From: Euwallacea fornicatus
Lineage: Eukaryota; Arthropoda; Insecta; Coleoptera; Curculionidae
NCBI RefSeq assembly: GCF_040115645.1
Contig: NC_089571.1
Location: 1,302,001-1,366,000, forward strand
Direction: 5' to 3'
Length of the DNA: 64,000 nt
Numbering within the stretch: position 1 is the stretch's first letter; each line of letters starts with the position of its first letter. Positions 37,801-52,800 of the stretch are shown piece after piece. Under the pieces are notes generated by a model. It ran no database searches. It was not told where the DNA came from and was given only the letters and a program-made list of their open reading frames with translations. A program made the translations under genes and the position numbers.

Positions 37801-40800
37801 GCGGCTTGCATTGAAGGGGCATCCAAAAATTCTCTCTTTTTCATGTTTCTAGACATCCCCACCGAAATATAAGTAATTTGATTGTCCTTAAAACCCATTT
37901 CCTGCAGGGACTTTTCATCACAATCTATTGAGAGTTCTTGACCTAAATTAAAATGAGTGATTTATTATTGTCGATTTTTTGACCTGAAAAACTGCTATTA
38001 AATAACGCACCTTGGGTAATAATTCGAATCCATGTATCAGTCTTTTTCCCGCTATTCGTGTTAGACTGACCATCCACTCCTTCTTCTTGTGATCGAATTT
38101 TTAGGATGCCTTCCCACCATTTTACTATTTCAGCCCTTAAATCCGCTACATAATCTGGAAAAGTTTAGAATATTTCACTGGCAATGTGAATAGAAATAGA
38201 TATTTATTACAAAAACAAAATCATTAGATATTTCTAATTCCAACAATTACTAATCGACATTCTCAATTATAAAACAAAATATTATAAATATGCGCACACA
38301 TTAGAAATAAACACAAAATTCAGAAAAGATTGAATTATGTGGATCGTAGACTTGTTATCTTCCATGCAGCTATCCCCCCCCCCTCTCCCCTCCCAATATA
38401 GGTGCAACCTTTCTTTAATAAGAGAGCCCAATGATCTTTTCTTATCAGCAAATTTCACTCTGCTTCACATTCTGAAACCGGCAAATTGCCGAATAAGAGT
38501 AGACGTCATCAGGAAACAACACCACATTTTTAAACTTGACACACTAAAGTATGAGGGTATATTACAAGCTTAATTACCATCAAAATAATTTTAATTAAAA
38601 TTACAAATTAAAGCGTTAAAAACAACAAATGAATACTGCTTAATAAAATCTTAATCAACTGTCATGTCTTCTTCTATCCCTCGATGCGTTGACATTTGAA
38701 ACAGTAAATTTTTCTAAAGTTGCGTCCACATAAATACAACATCCTTTTTGTTATTAAAATACGACGCAGATATGAGAAATTGTAGTCTAAGAAACGTGTG
38801 GTTAATATTAGACATTCTACATTAGAACTAAGTGTCTGAAATGACAAATTTTGTTCTCTGCTAATTCTATGTAAACGCTTCTAGAATGCCAAGGTACATA
38901 GGTGATATCAAATTTTTCTCTCGCACATTATGCGAGGCATAGAAAAAGAATGACAACTTTTACTTGAAACTGCCAGTGGTTCTCAAATACTCCATTTATG
39001 TTAAAATTTACCTGTAGGCAACATTTCCAAAACACATCGTTCTGCACAACTTCCTGATTGTACAACTATTCGAATTGGTGTGCTAGATCGCTCACCTAAG
39101 GCTGCTGAATGGCTACCTATTCCTCTGCCTTCTAACGCCCATTTCCTCAAGTGGTATGCATACCTAACAGAAAACAGTTCGTTATTTCAAATTACAATCA
39201 CATATGCCCCTTCCTAAAACTTACCTTTTTCGAAACGTCTCTATATGAGCTTTCATCAACAACAGAGCTCTTTGTATGCATAACAAGGCGGCCTCTTCGC
39301 CGGGACTACTCAGTTGTAAGTCATCAGAAGATGCTTGCAAATTCGTCATGCATTGTGAAACAAACTGACTTTCATACTGAAGATTTTGGCCCATATAGTA
39401 GCTATTTAAATATCCAATTGCTGCCATACTGACATCTAAAAATAATTATAAAGATTTATAAATACGCTCATCCAAGTTTGGAAAATAACTAGAGTTATAT
39501 GCATAACCCTACATATAATGCATAAGTAAGTTTATATGCATCATTGGTAACTGGACTTCACTACACTTTTAGAATAACCATAAAAATTACATTTTTATAC
39601 AATAACATATTACCAGTGTTGTTAGCTCTAAGAGCTATTTTCCACATGTGATCCATGCCAATGTTAGTACTGTCGTTATCGTCACTTTCTAAATGATGAT
39701 GTAAACTGCATAGATGTTGAAATAGTGTCAAGCACATCATGCTGAATTTTTCTGGTGGTAAACTTGGTAAATGGTGTAGATACAATCTAAAAACGATTCG
39801 TTACTTAAAATATGGTATTTTTTCGTAATTCTCCATAAGTTTTCCATTATAATGCCAGTATTGTTCGAATTATTTACGCAAAATTTAAAACTGCATTTTT
39901 GCTGTGAATTTTTTTTTTCGTGTGGTGAAGCAAGCTATGGAAAAAAACGTCAAAATACTGAAAAGTGAGCAAAAAGTGAGTTAAAAAAACTAACCACAAA
40001 CATACGAAAAAGTATGAAAAGTATTCTGAAATAAACGACGGATTGATGAAACCAACAAGAACTTAATTATCTTTTTGCTTTTTGAGCTTTTGTTGAGTTT
40101 CTAATATAAATTAAAATTAGTTATTAACGTTCTATTCCATCATCCACAAAAATTTTTACATAGGAATATTAATATGTAATATTTTTAATAAAATTTTGTA
40201 CGTTATCATTCAGAGGGCGCTTAATTTAGTGATGTACTTAAACATTCCGTAAAAAAACACGAATATGATACCTTTAACTTTCGTCTTTGAAAAATTATGT
40301 AATATGTCTTGGTTTTATCAAATATGAGATACTTTATTCTAATGTAGTTCTTCCCACTATACAATACAAAAATATATATACAATGTGGACGTAAAGTATA
40401 GAACATATTACATAAAATCTATATAGATAAAAAAAATTGTATGTGAACGCAGAAAACTTTGAATCTCAGCTACTTATGCTTCCTACTCTAACTTGCTTCT
40501 TAGATTAGTTATTAATTGGGTTGATTATTCATCGTCCGACGAGAAAACCTTACTTTTCCTACTATATACACAATATATTATTCTCTATTTATGTAATTGA
40601 AAGTTTGAAATAACAACGAGATGGGTACGAAACGTAAACAAACTAAGGAATGCAAATGAAAAAACCTCACACTATTTCACGTTAAATTTATGATCATATT
40701 ACTACCTTTCCGTGCTCCGTATTTTGTACTGGCAAAATTTGTTATTATTGTAATAAAAACTTACCTTCTTAAAGCATCTACCCGTAAGGCATGTAATTCG

Positions 40801-43800
40801 TTAGTCTTAGTCTGTGACAGCAGCCAACTAAATAGTTCATCAGAACATTCAGCGTCGTGAGCCAAACATTCCCACAAAGTGTTTAGTTGGTCTATACTCA
40901 ACCTGAATAAACATAATATTTTTATGCCTAAATATTTTAGTCAAATTGAAACAATAAACTTACTTAAAGGTACTAGGCGAGACTACCGGAGAAAATATTG
41001 CTGACAGGAATTGTAATCTAACTTGGATTTGAATTTGATGAGTGTAGAGCGGGAGAGATTTCTCGGGGTTCGTGGTGTAAGCTGACAAAGAATAGAATTA
41101 GTATAGAAATAATATTATTCGTTGTGAATTCAGTGTTGTTTATTTTTTTTATTAATAATTAAAATTGAGCCCTATGTTATGACGAAATTCAATATGTTAC
41201 TTAATAAAAGTAATTTGCAATTATATTCAGTCTAATGTTAGTAATTTTTTTAATTTGTCAAATGAGGGCGTTAATAGTTATGTTAAACCTAAAATTCTGA
41301 AGAGTTTTACAAAGAATAATCCAATTAGGTGATGGTCATTAAAATGCAGCTAGAATATTAAAATACATCATTTGGCAAATAAAATTTTAATGTTGCACTT
41401 CATTTATGAAATAACGGCATATTATAAGTAAATAATAAAGAAGGCAAATATACAAATATGGTTTAAGATAATTAAAAAAACATACCATTTAACAAATAAC
41501 CCGATAAAATTGACCAAAATCATAAACTGGCTCTATTTCAATGGTCACCACTATACAGGGTGGTGCAATTACTATGGGTCACTATTGCTATCTTCTAAAC
41601 CGTAAACGTTACTAGTTTAGTTAAATTAGGCAAAAGTCTAAAGTAACATCTTTGGGGAGAAAAATGTAAAGTTGCTACTTACCTTTCAAATTGTTAAAGA
41701 AATGTGTCATCATGTGATGTTGCTTTTCGGCCCATTGAGTCACATGGTGCATTTCTAGTCCTCTGAATGATGTGAACAATTTAGGTAACATATGCAATGA
41801 GACTATAACGGATACATTGTTAGCTAAATTGTTTAAGCAACCTGCAATAAAATTCAATTGATAATCATCGGCCCAAACCTGAACTAAAACTTCCTAGCGA
41901 TTATTTCTAGTTTTACCCCAGTGAATGCTACAACCTAAAGTTTATCGGACATTCTTTTTCCTGTTTTTTTCTCACGTTTGAAAAACAAAATAAAGGGGAA
42001 TATCAAAATAAACAGTCTCCAAAAACTTAAAATCGGAATTTACAAAACTTTCCTATGAAAATTAATTTAACAAAAATCAAACAATGCCACAATGATGAGA
42101 AATATGTATTCTACGTTTTTAATTTCAAAAAATGTACGGTAATTATTATGTAATGGGTCAGTACATTTACCTTCAATAAATTTCATTCTAATATCCTTGT
42201 CGGGCATAAAAGAAATAAGATTACAAAGTGTCTTTTCCGCCTCTAAAGCCAATCCCTCTCCCAACTGGCATATTTTATCGTCCTGCAATAAGTCCCACAA
42301 TAGGGTATTTCCAGGTTTACACACATTATCGGGTTTAAAACATGCGGACAATCTGGGATCAACCATTCTCACTGGTGGGGACTAAAATTTATAAAATGCA
42401 AGATTACTTCACTTAATTAAATTGAGACGTTCAAGAGAATCAGTGACCTTTGTGATAACCATTGGCCGTATCTCAAAGAATTCATTCTAGTAAAGAAAGA
42501 GTACACAATGTGTCCTAAATTACTACCATTTGTTGGTTACCGTTTCCAAGAAAAAAAAAAGACATTTGAAGCTCCATATAAGACATAAGACAGAATAAGA
42601 TAATAAAAGATCATTTTTGAGTCTTTACCACCTCCAATGGGTATTTTAAAAACATATTTTAAATCAATTCTCCATGTTCTATTACAATCTCTTTTTTCCG
42701 ATGCTTTATCATAAGCCATCGAGATACTATCAACAGCCATTGTTAAAGGAACACTTAATGCTCAAATTGACAAATTAAGCGATCTAAAAATAAAAATTCA
42801 ACATAAACGTATGCAATAGCGTATAATGTGCTCAAGACGTGAAGGTTCAGCAAAGAAATTTCGTACATGATAACTACCAAATTTTCGTTTTATTTTTCCC
42901 CTTGTTAGCATAGGAGTTAAAAAAAACTAAAACTACTTTTTCACAAAAACTTTATTTCAGCATGGCATGATAGTGACTACGTATATTCCGTCATTTTTCA
43001 GGCGCATTTCAAGATAAATCTGAGGCAATGACAGTTCAGGTTTTCAGTAAAAGCCACCTGACTCGAGTTAATCCGTAATTATTTTCAGATCGACGAATAT
43101 TTAGATCCATTTAAAGTGTTGCCGAGCTTTCTTTTACTATCTTCAATTAATTTTTTTTAACCAGTTTTTACTTAATATTAAAACTATTCTGCGATGTTTA
43201 ATTTTTCAGTGTCTTCGACGTTACTTATTTTAATGTCACCTTGCAAGAATTTCTTCAAACACATTACACAATTTTTACTCATAAATTTATTGATCTATCA
43301 ATTATTTAATGTTTTTCCTCAAAGTTGGGTGTTACTGAAAAAATAACTGGAAATTAGGAGGAATCATATTTACGTAATGTGTTTTAAGCTGCAATTACTG
43401 TAAAAAAATGATCAAGAAGCGACAATTAATTTATATTTGCAAATAAAGATAAATTCAACAATCCGCCTCTAATGTGGAGAATATTTTCAATTCATTCATA
43501 TTAAAAAAAATCTAAACATTAGTGACAATTAACAATTATGTTTTAGAAAAGCAAAACTTCATAAAACTCAAATAGTATCGTCACCTTGAAATTCACCAAG
43601 ACTGCAATGCAATTTTGATCAGGGTGTCTTTCTATCTGTTATAATTATACGGGGAAAAATAATATCAAAAATCGAGTATATCAGATTTGTCAAGAAAAAC
43701 TGAACATCCAAATGCTATAATTCTAAAGATCGAGTTTGAAATTCCAATTATGCACCTTTTTCCGATTTAACGAAATGCAGGCCATTTAAAGTAATGTTCT

Positions 43801-46800
43801 TGTTTGACATGCTTATCTTGGACACAGCATTATGATTATAGATTACCATACCTTTTCCGGCGTGTGAGGTATTATGGCATAAGTACTGTTTAAACTTGGA
43901 TGATTCTCGGTGAGCTGAGCAAGTTCGTCTTCACAAACCGAATCTTCCCCATCGAAATCGGCCATATTTTTTTCAGACTTATTACTCATTCTGGAAGAGT
44001 AGCTTCCTTCGACATCACCTAAGCAATGAAAATGATTGTCCTGAATTTCAAAAGTTAAAAAGCCTTTAAACGACTGATTTTATCAATATACTACATATGT
44101 CGTCCTATAACCACAGTAATTTAGGACCGCCCAAACCTGATTCAAAGTTACTACTTGTACTATAACTATAACCTCCATCAAAGGACCGATAAATATATTA
44201 AATCAACATTAAGTGTTCAGTAGTTGTAATTAAATAGGAGAAAGGTAGGAATAGATAAGATTTAAATCACATCCCATCAGTATATAACCTACATTTCTTA
44301 TTAATGTACTTTTAACGTCGACTTAAAATGCAGTAGTAATTAAATAGGTAAAAATTAAATTAAAAATAACAAAAGATCTCACCTTCAACTTCGGCTTCTT
44401 CGCCACTAAGCATTTCTAAAATGTGATTGCCTGTATGCACCGTAATATAATTTTCACAAGTTGACTGCTGAGAGACATTATGTTCTTCTTTTCCCAAATC
44501 ACTACAAGAAGAACTTTCTTCCAAATATACATTGGGTTTCAAAGCGGTACTTTGATGCACCTGAACCAGGAAAATTATTATTTTCATTACCCATCTTAAC
44601 TAGCAAACTTAATTACCAACGAATTAATTTGAGCAGGAATCATGATACTTGCTTGTACAGACTGATTCTTCAAATTTTTTATTTCATGATCACTATCCAC
44701 TTCAATCTCACTTAGAGCATCGTCGCCTACCAAACGATGAATTCCTCGTTTTCTGTTATTACCCTTCTGCCGCTTCGCCCGTGCTTTCCTCAAAAACTTC
44801 CGTCTGCAAATTCAGATTTAAGGCAAGGCACAATAGAGAAATGAATAATGTTTTATTTCCCTTTTGACCACAGTAACCATACAGATAAAAAAAAATTGGG
44901 TAATAAATGTTTTGATAAGAACAAATGATATTGAGTAATAGTAAAAATAGGTACGTTTACTAGAGTACGTACAGTATGTTAAATTTGGAAACATTGAAGA
45001 CATAGATTGGGCTTACAATTATACCGCAAAATATCTTCTTCAAACAAGAATATTTTTTGGGCTTTGTTTACAAATAATTATTATCTATTATTATAAATAA
45101 TATATACCTTTTCCTCATTTTTGTGGGACTGCTCTCCACGTCTCCCTCATCTTGACTACTGCTTGATCCAATCGTCTCCACTCCCTCAGATAAAACATTT
45201 AAGTTAGACAGAATCTTTTTTCGGACGTGGGCTTTTCTATCGCTTTTCGTTTTAACTGATGCAGGCCACCTTACTTTTTCGTGCTCCGGAGATGCTTTTA
45301 AAGGAATACCATCAATTTCTGTATCTGTACTGCTGTTGGGAGCTTCACAATGTACTCTTTCAATTATTTGCTTTCTACAAAAAAAATGGCTTCACTGTAA
45401 CAAAGTAATAACAGTAAGTGCGTTCATATGGTAGATTCATCATACCTTTATTTGCAAATTTGAAATTATATACGTGTTCCAAAATATTTTCCAAGGAATT
45501 CTATTACGGATTTTACATCCAAAAATAGGACAGGAATTTCCAATAAACATACTTTTAATTAAAATAACAAGAATCAAGAATTTGACCAATGCTGAGACTT
45601 ATAACAGCTCTACGGAAATTTGCTTGAACTTAACAACACATTAACACTTTGACTCTTAACCTCAGGAAGATTGTACCGAACGCATACAACCATTAATAAT
45701 TAAGTCAAAACATATGAACCTAGTCCATCTGCTTTTCAAAAACAAAAAAATATTTATATGTACATATCCAGTATCTTCTGTCTACGTGATTCACTTCTAT
45801 ATTTTTTTTGTTTTTAAACCGGTTGAAATAAGATTTTCCGTTACGGTATAAATATTTAGCAAACTGCACTAAAAGTATCGCGGAATTTTGTAGGAGAAAC
45901 ATAATTATTATTTTAATATTACTTTTAATTCAAATTTTTAAATGACACACCCTGTAAATTTTTTGATATTTCGGTGGTCCGTTTCATTCCTAATACAAAT
46001 TATATAACTAACCTTATTTGTCAAATTTGAAACTAACCCTTATTATTACTGAGTACAAATACATTTTTTATAGCCTAGTGAATCTTTTTCTCTGCTATTT
46101 GAAGAATTATATTTGAAAAAATATTAAAAGTCGGCCACCATGTTGCCATTTGGAAAAAGTGACAAGTTTATAAGTGAATTTATAACATTACAATTTAATT
46201 CATAGTAATTATTAAACTGACGAGAAAAATAAGATTATTTATTTTTAAATAACTCAGAATGGAAATCTAATATTTTGTGCTGGGCGTCCCTATTATATTT
46301 ATTTAGAGCTTCATTTAACCACAGTATCCAAGATTTCACAAGAAAGGGTAAAATGTTAGCAGACAGATTGCGTCGATGTTGTTTTCAAGAAATATCAGCA
46401 TCAGCAGGCTGTTAAAGAGATATTACAAATTTCCATTTCACGCTTATGCTAACAACACCTCAACTAAATTAGCGCATCAAACAACGTATGTTTTTCCAAT
46501 TATTGATTTATCATATCGATCTGTTTTCGTTCTGTTTCACCAATATAACTCATACTTATCAGCCCTACTTTGGTGCTTACCTAGCTAGTTTACATGGAGG
46601 GGGCCCATTATTATCTTCTACAATGTGGCCGTGTTCATCGTCATCAATTTCAACTGTATCGATTTCCTCACTATCTGATTTATGACTTTCTGAATGCGCT
46701 GTACTTTCACCATGCTCTTCTTCAGAATTACTTGCGTCCAAGGAAACACTAAAATTCGCAATTAAATTAAGACTGCAAAAAATGATTTTACGAATATGAT

Positions 46801-49800
46801 ATAGACGTTGAAAACTATTGCACATAACTTAAAACAGGAAGTACTTTTGAAAATTCTGTTTAATCTGAAGGGTAATGCGTGACCTCTAATATTGCCGGTA
46901 AGTGTGAGGCAAAAACAGACAACTGGTTCCTCCCAATTATTCAAAACTACTCTATATTAGATATTAAATTGATGCTGGGATGACACATTGCTTAAGATGC
47001 TAGAAAAAACTTGTTCAACTTAAGTGTAGTTACGATAAAAATATAGTTTTGAGGATTTCAATTAAACCAATTTCAGGAATTAAGGTACAATGAAAAAATC
47101 TAAAATTTTATATTTATTATTTTATTTCCATTACCTCGTTTATACGAAGTACTGACCTGTTCTCAGAAGATGTTGCAGCACATTTATGCAGGGCAATACC
47201 GGCACTTGAAGCAGCTACGTTTATTAAACCTACATCAGGAACAGCACCACCTAAAATAGAGAAGACAAATGTGCGGTATAAATCTCATAACCGCAATAAA
47301 CAAAAACCAAAGATTATAGTTATTATTAAGAACTACTTGTATCAATAAGAGATCAATTAGGCTTGGTCTAGCCCTCTCTCGTACGAATTACTTATAAACT
47401 AACCATCAAATATAAACCACCTCAAGTTTGATAATAATTTTGATTGTGTAATTCAAAAACCTTAAATTTAGCATTCAAGCAAGCTGGGTTGAATGATGGT
47501 ATTTCCACTTCAAGTTTAAACTATAGGGTTGTGTTCAGATCATTTAGAAATACTCTGTATGACTTACCTCGTGACCAAATCGCTTTAATTAGAGCACTGG
47601 CCAAATACAGCGTCTGCTCGGTGTGCTCTTTGGGCTCTAACTTAGTGATTAGATTATACAAATGTAAGGTGGGCCCAGTAGCTAAATGCTTAACAAGCCC
47701 TGGCAAAAGATCATGCACTGGTTTGGCGCAATGTTTCAGTTGGGCTGCGGCCCAAATTACGTCCATATGCTCGCAGGTGATACGACCTTCCATCGCTAAG
47801 AAATTTAAAATTATGTGACTTTGTTTTATCACTTCGACATGTAAATTCGGTCCAAAAATGTGTGAAATTATATTATTTGAGATCAACCAATCGGCCATGA
47901 GTCTTGGAACTGCCTCAGCTTCAGGCAAGGTTTCACCCACACATATCTCCGCTAAAACTCCTATTTGATTATTAATTTGGGTGATCCCTGCTAATCTAAA
48001 ATTAAATACCTGGGTATTAAAAGCTATACATATTTAAAAGAATATTGTAGGATTACCTCATTGTGAGTGTACTGGAAGTGAAATATTTAAATGCCAGATC
48101 TAAACCGTCAGCATCAAAGGCTACTGGAGAATCAAGGGGGTCCTTAATGGCATTCCACATGAAATCTGATAATTGACGTATATATATTAAAAATACTGGT
48201 TTACAAAATTAAATGCAAGGAGTAGAGATAAATAAAAACTAAAATCACTTTTCCACAAAACTTTTTAAAGAATCAAAAACTGCCCCCAGAAAAATCGTTT
48301 TGTAAACTTTAACAACAGTTCACAAAGTATGTAGAGATATTCCCTGTTCAAAATTAAAGTCATCATTTAAGTAAACTATTTTTTTTTTTATATTAAAAAA
48401 TTCATCTATCAAGCAAACAACTAACTGTCTTTTGAGTATGACTTGGGAACGGTACACGTTTTTGCATGTTACAAACGCTGCATTAAATTTTTATTTCAAT
48501 TTTTGTCTGTGCTTCATGTGAACTATAAAGTTGTGCATAGTCATGATTGCAATAATAGATGATACGGCACAAAATAAAAACCCCTAATCAACTACAGTTT
48601 CAATGAACTTCTTTTTGGTATTGCATAGAAAGCGTTAAACTAATACTTCTTGCGTTCTAATATTAATATTGATAAAAAATGAGATATCGAAATAAAGGTT
48701 TTTTAACATTTAAGCAAATAATTTTCAGCCAATTGGCGGTTACGTTTCATTTTCAAACAGTTCGTAAATGAAATCCCATTTTGCAATGGTTAGGATATAA
48801 AATATTCTTCACAAGGTTCTTTTCATACTGTTTTTTGAACCGTCACTTCATTGTTGTTATATGTGTTTTAGTACTTTCGAAGCTTTCAAACATATAAACT
48901 TTATTCCCACTAGAATTTCCTGCCAAAGAGTTTCAATAAACCAAAAACTTACCTGCCATACTTTTAATTGTCGGTGTTCTTAAATCTTGGTCAGACAATT
49001 TGCACATGTACCTTAAAACACATGATCTAAGAGGAACGAGAAGTGATACCATTGTTTTGTAGTTCATCCATAGCTTTAAATTGCACACTACAAAGTAAAT
49101 TGTTTAGTCAATATTTAATTCTTTAAGGGTACAATAACTAATTTGTCAAAATTAAGTAAACTTCTTGCAACTACATGTGGGAACAAATCAGAATCATAGA
49201 GATGTCACCTGTCACTGATCAGAAGCTAGATGGTTTTTAGGACAAGTGTCCGTTGCATACAGGAAGAGACGATTTTTAAAAAATTTATAAGTGACAGAAT
49301 TTTTGAAATCGTAAGACTTACCCCCACAGAAGCGACAAGGAGCAACTTTTGACACTGTTGACGTGTGTCAAAATTTCTTTGGTGTAGACGTGTCTTTCCG
49401 GTAAGACCCACATAAAATGATTAAAACGAATAACTTACCTATCGATATCATAGCGTGGGCAGTCGATACCGGCAAAATGTCAGTTGTTAAATACGTAAAA
49501 CAATTTGTCATGGCCAGTAGTCCCCCTATTTTGCAGAACCAGCTAACATTTTTCAAGAGATAGATGGGAATCTCTGAATCGTGAAGATCACAAAACATGT
49601 TTAAACTGGCCATTTCTTGTTGCGTTAATTCATCCACCTTCGACTGGATAGTATGTTTAAATGCCATATACAATGGGAAATTCATGAGAAATATTTTTGA
49701 GACCAAGATTAACAGTTTATCTCTTTCCACAACTTCAACATTTTCTTTTTCATCCTCAAGGTTAGGATTAGTGTTTGAAGAAGGTTTTTTCTCTTTTCCG

Positions 49801-52800
49801 TTTGACTTGTTTTCACACGCTTTGGAACTGACTTCTTGTTCCTTATTTTCTCCAAGATGTTTTTTGTCTTCCGCTGATTTGTCCACAAGTTGCTTTAACT
49901 GAGAAACGGCCATATAAATTAAGCCCTGGGTCAAATAACTGAATCTGTCCAAATTTTTGGGATCTCCATAACAGCACATGCATTGCCTAAGGACAAAAAT
50001 AAAATGCAATGAAGTAAAATGCGAAGAATCTCTACGTTCTTTTTTCATACGAACCAAAACTACATACCTATGTACTTAATGATTAAGTGTCCAGAGTATA
50101 CATGTACTTTTGACACGTATTCCGAAATGGCAAAAGTACGTAAGTACTTTTAGCATGTATTAAACGTAAACGTATAATAGCTATTTCTCTAATTTTAAAG
50201 ATTTAAATGAATTATTTTAATGAGAACCGGTCACTAATCTGATTTCTTTACGTTATTATTTATGATATCAAAGCAGATCTGTTCACTTAATAAATAAGAC
50301 CAGTAATAAAAAGGCACTCACGCCATTTTATTGTAACTTCTTCAGTTTCGGAAAAATGAAAAAAAAAAAAGAATGATCCTCATTTTGTGTAACTAGTAAC
50401 GTACAATTTATTTTTGTAAAAATTTCAAGGAAGCTATTATAATCAAATGATTTCGTTGATTATTCCGTGAAAAAAAATCTAACTTAATTCAGCATATAGA
50501 TATGTATGATGTGTCAATAATTTATCATATCATACCTTGCTGGCCATGTTTGTACATACACAAATGCTGTATTTATGTCATCAACAGTTAATATTGGCTG
50601 TTCAGATGATTCTTGACATACTTGGGCTTCATCTATAACGAAATAGAGGCGTCACAATTCTTTTAATACAAGTGCACAATACATTAAAATTATTTCCTCA
50701 AATCACAATGCTGATATGAAATAATATTGAAATATGTCAGTAGATACTACTAAATGCGAAAAAAATTAAACTATATTTATATATTTCTTTTAATCCCTTT
50801 TATTATCAAATCTATATTTACAATAATAAATAACTGATATACTTAAATACTGCACAACAACTTAAAACTAATATCAGTTCAGGAGAAAGTAATTCATTTT
50901 ATTAATTTTGTTCTAACTCAATTATCATTTTTACGTTTATCTGTTTTGCATTATTGTATTATGCTCTATATATTAACTACCCTAGCAATAAATTTAATAA
51001 GTTTAATCTGACATCTCACAGATTAGGTTCATTAATTGGTATATTTTTCACTAACCCTCGCATATTCTTGGTGTAGGTGATTTGATTTATTCTCAAGTGT
51101 TTTTTTTTAATATAATTCCTTAACCAGATTTTTGTGTCAAACTTCTACCATTCTACTAGTCAGTCTACTACCACACTACATAGTCTTTGGGACTCCTTAA
51201 TTAGCACATGGTACTACCCAGTGCTATAACCAACTCCCCATATTGTGTTTACTTTTCGGCATCGGTCAACATCATAACCATTGTTCATATTCTCAGTTGC
51301 CTATTTATTTTATCCACATATTCCCTAATAGCTATTAAGCAAGACAATAAATTCGTGGTGGTCATAGCGTCATGTAACAAAGTGATTGCCAGTGAAACAT
51401 GATGGAACCTTCAAAATTACATTGGATATGCAAGTCCATGATAGTTTTGTCATAACAATCTGAATAATCATAACCAGATGACAGTCAATCAAGAAACCAA
51501 CTTTGAAAAGATAACTGAGAACAAGAACAATTAGGATTTAGCATTTAGGAAATGAAATTTGATTAGGAGAATCGTACAGATAAAATTGCTGTAGATGTCT
51601 CAAGGTACTCCTATGCACTGAGAGGTGTTGATGGCTCCAGAGGGCAAAAATGTATTATATATCTAAGACAAACGGTTAGTGAAACCAAAAGATTTTTGTC
51701 AGCCAACCGTTACTCAAAATGCCTTCCTCAAATTGTCTAATATACACCTATGAATTTGGGTTAAGTATAGAAAATAATTGCAGTCTTCATCAAAATCTAG
51801 AGGACAGCCACTTTAACAAGAACTACAATCGCTGTAATACCAGTAGCCAAGAGATATCTTAATGAATGAATTGCCATATTATAGTTTTACAGGGTGTTTA
51901 AAAAAATGCGGTAATATTTAAGGGGATGATTCCTCAGGTGATTTTATGAAAAAAAGTTCCCATAAACATAAAGCCGAAAATGTATTGTTTCCCAGATACA
52001 GAGTGTACAGTTTTTTTTTAAATAATAGTGTTTGAAAAATAATTAAATATCTTTTAACCATTTTTTTAAAATTTGGTAGCGTTGTTAGTAGTAATAAGAG
52101 GCTGATTTGGCCCTAACTAGATTAGAATTATTAAGTTCAGTTGGGTCAGGGGGGACACCTTGAACAAATTTATTGACAAGAAATGTACGCCACTGACTTT
52201 AATTAAATTTCGATATTTTTTTAGATGAAGCAACTAAAAATACAACCTTTTTGTCGCTTGAACTTTTGTCGTATCTTGCTTCGTTTACAAGATAAAAAAT
52301 TAAAACCATTTTATTACATGTCCATTTATCATACAAAAACATTTCAAAAAAATTCAAGGATTTATTTCCTTACTCCCTAAGAATATTTTGTGCTTTAATG
52401 GTTTTTAAAGTTTTAAAAAATCGGTCAAGAAATATTTTAAATATGTTTTAAAAATCGTTATTTAAAAAAAGAAGCACCCTATATCTTCAAAACAATACGT
52501 TTCTAGAATTATATTTACCAGAACTTTGTTTCATAAAATGCCTTGAGAAATCTCCCTCTTAAATATTGCTGCGTCTTTTTTAAATATCCTGTACACACAT
52601 AACAAGTTTCACATAGCTTTCTATACAAAAAAGCACATTTAATTTGAACAATGCAGATGTATTATGTTTTGATTATCTGTCAATATTTGAATTCTTTTTG
52701 AATTTACAAACTTCTTATCTTTCGCATTTTTACTGCTGTTACCACCGTGCTGTTTTCCATTTATTTGCAAAAATATCTAAGGATGCAGATGATTTTCCCT

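Noticed and set aside
42537..42740. 67-codon minus-strand frame beginning MAVDSISMAYDKASEKRD in the intron between USP34 exons 12 and 13.
   Set aside because: No similarity to USP34, and exons 12 and 13 already join in phase 0. Including it would need splice sites I cannot see.
49597..49902. 101-codon plus-strand frame.
   Set aside because: It is the antisense of USP34 exon 3, which has clear homology on the minus strand.
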